Shown here piece after piece: positions 1 to 6,605 of a stretch of DNA of 10,131 nucleotides (position 1 is the stretch's first letter; every line of letters begins with the position of its first letter). The position numbers and the translations under genes are program-made. The stretch covers positions 1-10,131 of the forward strand of contig JACKDF010000035.1 of the NCBI GenBank assembly GCA_020633655.1, written 5' to 3'. Below the pieces are notes generated by a model. The model was given only the letters and a program-made list of their open reading frames with translations, did not search any database and was not told the DNA's origin. Source of the stretch: Deferribacteres bacterium (lineage in GTDB: Bacteria; Zhuqueibacterota; Zhuqueibacteria; Zhuqueibacterales; Geothermadaptataceae).

Positions 1-2499
1 GGTTTGACAACCGGTACAATGGGTTTTGCTTATCTGGAAAGTCCCGGCCTCCCTTTTGACAATATCGATAACGACGAGGACGGTTTACTCGATGAACAAC
101 GGGATAATGAAGCGATGCAGATTGTCGGTCCAACCGACGGCATCGCTGATTTGAATAAATTTCTCGAGTTCAATAAAATGAGTATCGAAAATCTGCGTGA
201 CCACTGGGATGCGGATGAAGATCAGGACTGGGATGATGGTGAAGACCTCAATAATGATGGAATCTATCAGGCAAATGAGTTTCCCGGTGATGATGTTGGT
301 CTCGACGGCGTTGGCCCGGGAGAATTGAACTACAATGGTCCCGATGAAGGTGAATGCAATCATCGACCTGATTCTCGCATCGGTGTGGGAAGTGAGCCTG
401 ACTTCAATCTTACAGATGTTAATGAATCGGACATGGTCGGTCTGACCTCCTTCCGTCTTTTCCCTGTACCAAGTCATTCATCGGATTACCGTTGGTTCCG
501 TGGTGACCGTTCCATGTGGGAATTGGTAGGTCAGGATTCGACAATTGCATTCCTTGGAAATATTTCAAACTTGATTGAAACTTTTGCCTCCGGGCCATTC
601 CCCTTATATCAGGGACGCACGGAACGTATTTCCATGTCAGAATTGCACTCCTACGATCCTCTGCAAGGCCTGAATGCGGATACTCACCTCGCACCTGCGC
701 TGTTCGAACAAAAACGCATAGTGCAGGTGATTTATGATAAGGATTACCGTTTTGCTCAACCACCGGAAACCCCAACGCTTACAGCAACTGCTGGTGATGG
801 TTTTGTGATTTTAAGCTGGGATGATCGCGCTGATACCCAAACACGCGATCCATTTGTTGGGAATGAAAATGACTTTGAAGGTTATAAAATATTCCGCTCC
901 TCCGATAAAAGACTCGCGGATGCGGAAGTTATCACGGACGGTTTTGGAACGCCACTTATCAAAAAACCTATTTTTCAATGCGATCTCATTGATGGAAAGC
1001 TGGGATTCACGGACTTTGGTCTGGTAAACGGTATTGGATATAATCTTGGTTTCGATACCGGCATTGTCCACCATTTCATCGACCGGGAAGTGCAGAACGG
1101 CCGTACGTACTATTATGCAATCGCCTCCTATGACTATGGCGCTCCAAACATCGAACCGGGTATCGCACCCTCCGAAAGCCCGATAATTATTGACCTCGAT
1201 GAGGATGAAAACGTGCGCGGATACAGCAAAAATGTGGCAATCGTAATACCGCGTACTCAGGCACCGGGTTATGTACCCCCTACTATCGATGTTGATACAA
1301 GCAGGGTTGTTTACGGTGCGCCTTCGGTTATTCCTGAAGTGCTTTCCAAAAACAGCTTAAAAATCGGTCATACCTATTCCGTTAAATTCAAAGTAGACAC
1401 ACTGACGGCAGTTCGTGACGCGGCTTATGGTTTGGAATATGTGAATAATGGTTTGTCTGTTTACGATCTCTCCTCGGATTCAGCCCTTGTGTATGAAGAA
1501 AGTCCGGAAAAATTTCCCTATTCAAATCTTGTTTTTCGTGATTCCTCGGAAACGGTGCAATATTGGACATTAAATCCATCGATTGAATATTCGACAGATG
1601 TTTTTGATGGCCTAAGATTGCGCATGGAAAATATCATCGAAGCACCCCAGATTGATATAAATAACTCTGGTTGGCTGGTTGGCTCGGCCCCGATTCGAGT
1701 TATTCCGACCCAAGTCGAAACCCAGCGTTTTGCATGGGACTATGACATTGTCTTTACTGATGATCCTGCCGCTTACAAGGGGCGAATCACCATTAAAACG
1801 ATGCGAGACGAAAACAACACCCGTATCACCCCTGTTCGTGTGTTAACCGAGCAGGAATTCAGTTTCTACGTGCTGAATAAATCGTTTACGGATGAGAATG
1901 GCGACTATCTGCTTATGGATATGGTCGTCCACGATTTGAATGGAAATGGAACATTTGAAATTCTTGAAGACAGAATCCTGGTCGGTGGGGTCACCTCGAC
2001 TGATCGCTGGGCAGGTACGGTATTCATCATGGATTTCCAATTTGCCGGTAGTGAAGAATATCTGCCCAAGCCGGATGATGTATTGCGCATTACTTTTAAC
2101 AGACCATTTATGGAGCAGGATGAATTTCGTTTTACAGTAAAACCGGAAGGTGCACTGCAAACGGAAGAAATCAAAGCATCCCTCGATAGTATAAAAGTGG
2201 TACCGAATCCGTATGTCGCAACCAATACCATGGAGCCGGCTGTACAAAATCCATATCTGAACCAGCGGCGTCGCATTATGTTCACCCACTTACCCGCGCA
2301 ATGTGAGATTAAAATTTTTACCTCCAGTGGTGTTTTGGTGGATGAAATTATTGTCAACAACAGTGCTGATGATGGAGCTGTACATTGGGATTTGCTCAGC
2401 AGGGAGGGGTTGGAAATCGCCGCGGGCATCTATATTTACCATGTAAAAGCTTCCGCTACAGGTGATGAAAAAATCGGCAAATTTGCGGTGATCAAGTAA
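1..2499 (+). CDS. Large secreted surface protein with FN3-like module and sorting-type C-terminal domain (5' truncated)
   Basis: The frame is open from base 1, so the true start and any signal peptide lie to the left; 832 codons and a TAA stop are visible. The first ~130 residues are very acidic, with Asp/Asn-Gly loops of calcium-binding type (bases 67-102 and 244-279; a third at 1933-1968). An FN3-like module with a long insertion follows at about residues 254-379, running from PPETPTLTA to the YYYAIASYD strand. Residues ~410-715 are beta-rich and I do not recognise them. The C-terminal ~100 residues begin with SIKVVPNPYV and contain KIFTSSGVLVDEI, a W-D pair and AGIYIYHVKA, the pattern of T9SS/FlgD-like C-terminal beta-sandwiches. 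The DVNESDMVGLTSF segment resembles, from memory, a family of very large FN3 surface proteins in Calditrichota/KSB1-type genomes. Function is unknown; export and surface display are inferred. It lies 44 bp upstream of a PorV/PorQ barrel gene and is probably in the same operon. Confidence 0.85.
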   Translation, partial: GLTTGTMGFAYLESPGLPFDNIDNDEDGLLDEQRDNEAMQIVGPTDGIADLNKFLEFNKMSIENLRDHWDADEDQDWDDGEDLNNDGIYQANEFPGDDVGLDGVGPGELNYNGPDEGECNHRPDSRIGVGSEPDFNLTDVNESDMVGLTSFRLFPVPSHSSDYRWFRGDRSMWELVGQDSTIAFLGNISNLIETFASGPFPLYQGRTERISMSELHSYDPLQGLNADTHLAPALFEQKRIVQVIYDKDYRFAQPPETPTLTATAGDGFVILSWDDRADTQTRDPFVGNENDFEGYKIFRSSDKRLADAEVITDGFGTPLIKKPIFQCDLIDGKLGFTDFGLVNGIGYNLGFDTGIVHHFIDREVQNGRTYYYAIASYDYGAPNIEPGIAPSESPIIIDLDEDENVRGYSKNVAIVIPRTQAPGYVPPTIDVDTSRVVYGAPSVIPEVLSKNSLKIGHTYSVKFKVDTLTAVRDAAYGLEYVNNGLSVYDLSSDSALVYEESPEKFPYSNLVFRDSSETVQYWTLNPSIEYSTDVFDGLRLRMENIIEAPQIDINNSGWLVGSAPIRVIPTQVETQRFAWDYDIVFTDDPAAYKGRITIKTMRDENNTRITPVRVLTEQEFSFYVLNKSFTDENGDYLLMDMVVHDLNGNGTFEILEDRILVGGVTSTDRWAGTVFIMDFQFAGSEEYLPKPDDVLRITFNRPFMEQDEFRFTVKPEGALQTEEIKASLDSIKVVPNPYVATNTMEPAVQNPYLNQRRRIMFTHLPAQCEIKIFTSSGVLVDEIIVNNSADDGAVHWDLLSREGLEIAAGIYIYHVKASATGDEKIGKFAVIK

Positions 2500-2533
2500 G
2501 TTGGCAGGTGCTAACATAAGTGAAATTCTCAGT

Positions 2534-2538
2534 AGAGG
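2534..2538 (+). promoter_or_regulatory. Ribosome binding site AGAGG that decides the start of the PorV/PorQ-family gene
   Basis: AGAGG lies 5 bases before the ATG at 2544. It supports that ATG over the in-frame GTG at 2520, which would add eight residues ahead of an otherwise well-formed signal peptide and has no comparable purine stretch at the right distance. Confidence 0.55.
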
Positions 2539-2543
2539 CAATC

Positions 2544-3617
2544 ATGAAAAATGTTCATAAAAAACGCTTATTCCTTTCTATTCTGATTTCAGCCGGCATT
2601 GTTTTGTCGTCGCAAGCGTTCGCACAGAAACCATATCGGGTCGGCACAACCACAGCCAATTTTCTCGAGATTGGTTTCAGCGGTGCAGGTAATGCAATGG
2701 GCGACGCCTATGTCAGTGTCGTCCGGGATCTTTCGGGGATTTACTGGAATCCCGCGGGCCTGGCTTATATGCAACAAAGCGAGGCACAATTCTTCTATCA
2801 GCCATGGGTTGCGGATATCTCCACTTCTTTTACCGGTGTTGGTCTCGTGTTACCAACGATTGGGACAATCGGTCTTGGCTTGTTTTACACCGATTATGGA
2901 GATATGGAGGTGACCACGGTTCGCCAACAGGAGGGAACCGGTGAGCGCTTCAGTTCAACCGATTTTGCAGCAACTCTTTCTTATTCGCGGCAACTGGCGG
3001 AGTGGTTCGCTTTTGGTGGCTCTCTGAAATATGTTTCCTCGAGTATCTGGCATGTTAAAGCCCATGCCGCTGCCCTCGACCTCGGTGTCATTATCGAGAC
3101 GCCGTTTTTTTCCCCAACAAGCCAACGCAAAGATGGATTGAATATCGGGATGAGTATTTCAAACTACGGCACGCGTATGAAATACGACGGTCTGGATTTG
3201 CTTAATCCAATAGATATTCTACCTGAAGAACAGGGCAATTACCGTGATACACCGGGCCAGTTCCACTTGCAGGAATGGGAACTGCCTCTCATTTTTCGTG
3301 TTGGTGTATCCTTCAATCCAATCGTCATTGATAATCAGCGCATCACGCTGGCTGTTGATGCACTACACCCGAACAACAACAGTGAATCCGTCAATCTGGG
3401 CGCACAATATCAGCTGAAACTCCCGACCGCGGGTTTGTTTTATTTGCGTGGAGGCTACAAAGCATTGTTTATGCAAGATGCCGAATTTGGTCTCAGTATG
3501 GGCGGTGGCATGGAGTTGCGCTTTATGGGTAACGTCGGATTGAAGTTGGATTATGCTTATCGCGGTATTGGAATTTTGGGTAAAACCCATTCCTATTCCG
3601 TGGGTGTTTTGTTTTAG
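2544..3617 (+). CDS. PorV/PorQ-family outer-membrane beta-barrel protein
   Basis: A 357-residue protein from the ATG at 2544. It has a clear signal peptide: basic MKNVHKKR, a hydrophobic core, and predicted cleavage AFA|Q after residue 27. The mature N-terminus carries the PorV/PorQ (UPF0164) signature: a G-A-G-N-A-M-G-D-A-Y segment (residues 47-56) followed by YWNPAGLA (67-74). The rest alternates glycine/aromatic beta strands and ends in VGVLF, a C-terminal phenylalanine typical of BAM-assembled barrels. In Bacteroidota, PorV is the T9SS outer-membrane shuttle that receives cargo through its C-terminal domain, and PorQ belongs to the attachment complex; which role applies here cannot be told from sequence. 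The gene lies between two genes whose products end in sorting-type domains (44 bp after one, 41 bp before the other), which suggests it serves one or both. A FadL-like transport role is the alternative. Family assignment is firm, function is inferred. Confidence 0.88.
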   Translation: MKNVHKKRLFLSILISAGIVLSSQAFAQKPYRVGTTTANFLEIGFSGAGNAMGDAYVSVVRDLSGIYWNPAGLAYMQQSEAQFFYQPWVADISTSFTGVGLVLPTIGTIGLGLFYTDYGDMEVTTVRQQEGTGERFSSTDFAATLSYSRQLAEWFAFGGSLKYVSSSIWHVKAHAAALDLGVIIETPFFSPTSQRKDGLNIGMSISNYGTRMKYDGLDLLNPIDILPEEQGNYRDTPGQFHLQEWELPLIFRVGVSFNPIVIDNQRITLAVDALHPNNNSESVNLGAQYQLKLPTAGLFYLRGGYKALFMQDAEFGLSMGGGMELRFMGNVGLKLDYAYRGIGILGKTHSYSVGVLF

Positions 3618-3658
3618 ATAAATGTAATTTTAAGCTCATACCATAATAGTTGTCCGCA

Positions 3659-6430
3659 ATGAATTTTCCTGATATCTTTTTAAGAAAGACAAAACTCCTT
3701 TTCTGGGGTTTTGTCTTTTGTTTTGTTTTGCTTTCTAACCCCCGAAATGCCAGTGCTCAATATATGCATGCTCAAGGCAAAGAAATTGTCGATGGAAACG
3801 GCCAGCCGGTTTTATTACGTGGAATTGGCTTTGGTGGGTGGATGCTGCAGGAAGGCTACATGATGAAAACCAGCGATTTTGCCAATACCCAGCATGAGCT
3901 ACGCCGCAAAATCGAGGAGCTGATTGGGCCGCTTCTTGGGGAACAATTTTATACAGCCTGGCGCGAAAATTACTGCCAGAAAACGGATATCGATTCTCTG
4001 AAAGCCTGGGGTTTTAATTCTATCCGCCTCCCTTTGCACTACAATCTGTTTACACTTCCAATCGAGGAGGAGCCTGTTGCCGGACAACAAACCTGGCTTG
4101 ATACCGGATTTGAGCTCACTGACCGACTGCTTGATTGGTGCGAAGCCAATCAGATTTATCTCATTCTCGATCTGCATGCTGCCCCCGGTGGACAGGGACA
4201 GGATCAACCGATCTCTGATTATGATCCATCCAAACCATCGCTTTGGGAAGATACTGCCAATCAGGAAAAGACGGTTGCGCTCTGGCGTAAAATTGCTGAG
4301 CGCTATGTCAACGAACCATGGATCGGTGGTTACGACCTGATCAATGAAGTCAATTGGCAGATGAGCGGCAATATTCCGTTAAAGAATCTCTATGTGCAAA
4401 TAACCAAGGCAATACGCGCTGTCGATAAAAATCATATTATTTTTATTGAGGGAAACTGGTTTGCGAATGATTTTACCGGTTTAACCCCACCATGGGACAA
4501 CAACATGGTGTACAGTTTTCACAAGTACTGGAGTGTGAATGATCAGGCCTCTATTCAGTGGATGCTGGACATGCGTACTACGCATAACATTCCAATCTGG
4601 TGTGGCGAGTCCGGCGAGAATTCCAATGTTTGGTTCACCAATGCAATCAAGTTGTTCGAAAAAAACAACATCGGTTGGGCATGGTGGCCATACAAAAAAA
4701 TTGACTCCATGTCGGGAATCGCCTCGGTCACAAACAATGCCGGGTATCAAAGTTTGTTGAACTATTGGAGTGGAAGTGGGTCGCAACCCTCCGTTTCCAT
4801 TGCCCGTGATGCGCTTATGCAATTGGCAGAAAATCTCAAACTCACGAATTGTAAGATCAACCGCGATGTCATCGATGCCATGTTTCGTCAGGTTACAACA
4901 AAGGAGACGAAACCGTTTATTCGACAAACACTTCCCGGTACCATTTTCGCAACCAATTATGACCTGGGTTCCAACGGTTTTGCCTATTTCGACAGGGACA
5001 CGGCCAATTTTCAAGTGACAACCGGCAGCTGGACAGGGTGGAATAGCGGATGGGCCTATCGCAATGATGGCGTTGACATTGAAACGTGCTCCGATGTCAG
5101 CAAAACAAACGGTTACAATATCGGCTGGATTGAGGATGGTGAGTGGCTGCAGTTTACAACGGAAATAGTTCAGACAGGAACATACTCCTTTAAATTTCGT
5201 GTGGCCAATGGCGGTACGGCAGGTCTAATCCAATTGGCATTGGACGGACGCATTATCAGTCGTACGATTACCATTCCAAATACGGGTGGCTGGGATACGT
5301 GGAAGGATGTGGCTGTTGAAGGAATTCCACTGGAGAATGGTGTGCATAAATTGCAGGTGCACTTTACCAAAGCTGGTTGTAATCTGAATTATTTTGAAGC
5401 GACTTTCAGCGGGCAACCAGTAGAATTCGGCATATTGGATGCGAAAACATCAAATGACGGAGCGCATGTCTTCGCAACTGTAAGTAAAAAACTGGCCCTC
5501 CCGCTCGGTAGTACTTCAGGATTTACAATTCAGGCGAATGGTCTGCAACTGGTGAAATTTTCACAGGTGGAGTTGGATGATTCCGGGTATGTTCTGCAAT
5601 TTCACCTTGCAACTGCGGTTCGAGCGGGCGATACGATCACTATCTCCTATGTTGGTGAAAGCATTCTCAGTGCAGACGGGGAAAAACTGCCTAATTTTTT
5701 CGAATTTCCCGTACAGAATCAAATGCCTGTTGGTCACTTCATTCCGGGAAAAATTGAGGCAGAAGATTTTGATGTTAACAATGGTTTTCAGCTTGAAGCA
5801 ACACAGGATGCCGGTGGTGGGCAAAATCTCGGTTGGGCAGATCAGGGTGATTTCGTAGAATACAATATTTCAGTCTCCACAACAGGAAACTATTCTTTTC
5901 GCTATCGATTTGCAGCACCCAGTTCCGGTGGAATGCTAATAGCTGAGACCCTGAAAGAGGAGGTCACAACCATTTTGCATGCTGTTGCTTTTAGTGCGAC
6001 CGGGGGATGGCAAAACTGGCAAAGTATCGACAAAGAAGCGCAATTGCCTGCAGGAGATTATGCGCTGCGTTTACGTGTACTTTCTGCTGGATTCAACCTC
6101 AATTGGTTTGAAACCAGCTTGCTTTCCACCTCTGTTGAGGAAGGGGGCACGGATTCGAATGTGGGATTAAAATTTCATCTGAATCAGAATTATCCAAACC
6201 CATTTAATCCGGCGACGAACATTGAGTTTACGTTACCAGAATCTGGATTTGTCTCATTGAAAATATATAATGTGCGAGGGGAATATATCGAAACGCTTGT
6301 CGCGGGAAATATGGATGAAGGGGAACATAATTTAATCTGGTATGCTTCTGGATTACCGAGTGGCACCTATTTCTGCCAACTGCAGGCAGGGGCTTTGCGC
6401 GAATCGAAGAAATTATTATTAATGCGTTAA
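3659..6430 (+). CDS. Secreted GH5 glycoside hydrolase with two CBM6-like modules and T9SS type A sorting domain
   Basis: A 923-residue exported enzyme from the ATG at 3659. A TTG at 3650 is in frame but adds only three residues; neither start has a clear Shine-Dalgarno. A signal peptide (cleavage near ASA|Q, residue 33) is followed by a GH5 (beta/alpha)8 domain at about 37-392. Expected GH5 residues are visible: Arg123 in IRLPLHYN, His173 in LDLHAAPGG, acid/base Glu230 in LINEVNW, His288 in SFHKYW, nucleophile Glu317 in WCGESGEN, and an aromatic WAWWPYKK strand (~340-347). It probably cuts a beta-linked polysaccharide (glucan- or mannan-type); substrate and subfamily cannot be fixed here. Next come a CBM6-like module (~427-583), a short beta domain resembling SwmB/Ig-like modules (~588-687), a second CBM6-like module opening with KIEAEDFD (~695-819), and a C-terminal domain (~839-923) with NQNYPNPFNPATNIEF and SGTYFCQL, a classic T9SS type A signal. 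The acid/base motif is NEV, not the usual NEP. Confidence 0.9.
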   Translation: MNFPDIFLRKTKLLFWGFVFCFVLLSNPRNASAQYMHAQGKEIVDGNGQPVLLRGIGFGGWMLQEGYMMKTSDFANTQHELRRKIEELIGPLLGEQFYTAWRENYCQKTDIDSLKAWGFNSIRLPLHYNLFTLPIEEEPVAGQQTWLDTGFELTDRLLDWCEANQIYLILDLHAAPGGQGQDQPISDYDPSKPSLWEDTANQEKTVALWRKIAERYVNEPWIGGYDLINEVNWQMSGNIPLKNLYVQITKAIRAVDKNHIIFIEGNWFANDFTGLTPPWDNNMVYSFHKYWSVNDQASIQWMLDMRTTHNIPIWCGESGENSNVWFTNAIKLFEKNNIGWAWWPYKKIDSMSGIASVTNNAGYQSLLNYWSGSGSQPSVSIARDALMQLAENLKLTNCKINRDVIDAMFRQVTTKETKPFIRQTLPGTIFATNYDLGSNGFAYFDRDTANFQVTTGSWTGWNSGWAYRNDGVDIETCSDVSKTNGYNIGWIEDGEWLQFTTEIVQTGTYSFKFRVANGGTAGLIQLALDGRIISRTITIPNTGGWDTWKDVAVEGIPLENGVHKLQVHFTKAGCNLNYFEATFSGQPVEFGILDAKTSNDGAHVFATVSKKLALPLGSTSGFTIQANGLQLVKFSQVELDDSGYVLQFHLATAVRAGDTITISYVGESILSADGEKLPNFFEFPVQNQMPVGHFIPGKIEAEDFDVNNGFQLEATQDAGGGQNLGWADQGDFVEYNISVSTTGNYSFRYRFAAPSSGGMLIAETLKEEVTTILHAVAFSATGGWQNWQSIDKEAQLPAGDYALRLRVLSAGFNLNWFETSLLSTSVEEGGTDSNVGLKFHLNQNYPNPFNPATNIEFTLPESGFVSLKIYNVRGEYIETLVAGNMDEGEHNLIWYASGLPSGTYFCQLQAGALRESKKLLLMR

Positions 6431-6605
6431 AGAATTCATTTGGGGAATGAGAATTTACGCAGGAGTTTTCAGACTCATCGAAAATATTACCAAATAAACA
6501 AGTCGATTTTAAAGCAGCATAAGCGGCCGACGTGTTCGTTTTTCAACTCAACGACTACAAACAAACAACCGAATTTTTTGTCCTGTTGGCAACGAGCCCA
6601 AATCT
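6431..6605. other. Intergenic gap between the two converging gene sets
   Basis: This 175 bp stretch separates the stop codons of the + strand GH5 gene and the - strand OmpA-fusion gene. It is AT-rich. Only weak inverted repeats are visible: a 5 bp TCATT/AATGA stem around 6436-6450, and a 4 bp stem before the T5 run at 6539-6543. Neither makes a convincing intrinsic terminator for either strand. I see no RNA gene and no credible small gene here; the open frame starting at 6532 runs antisense into the neighbouring gene. Confidence 0.6.

Noticed and set aside
1905..2429. 174-codon open frame antisense to the large surface protein
   Set aside because: The + strand frame here encodes a recognisable sorting-type domain; the antisense product has no recognisable motif and no gene-like context.
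2520..2543. GTG start at 2520 for the PorV/PorQ-family gene
   Set aside because: It would put MKFSVEAI ahead of a complete signal peptide; the ATG at 2544 has an AGAGG site at good spacing.
4481..5014. 177-codon open frame antisense to the GH5 gene
   Set aside because: It overlaps the GH5 nucleophile region and the start of the CBM6 module on the other strand; no motif, signal peptide or ribosome binding site supports it.
6432..6456. Inverted repeat just after the GH5 stop codon (TCATT/AATGA)
   Set aside because: Five base pairs, AT-rich, and followed by TTTACGC rather than a T run; expected by chance in an AT-rich gap.
6528..6543. Possible + strand terminator: short stem before a TTTTT run
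   Set aside because: The stem is only about 4 bp (ACG/CGT plus a G-T pair) with no GC-rich extension, too weak to call an intrinsic terminator.
6586..6601. TTGGC/GCCCAA hairpin near the end of the - strand gene
   Set aside because: The stem is short with a bulge, and on the - strand it is followed by an A-rich, not T-rich, stretch, so it does not fit a terminator for that gene.
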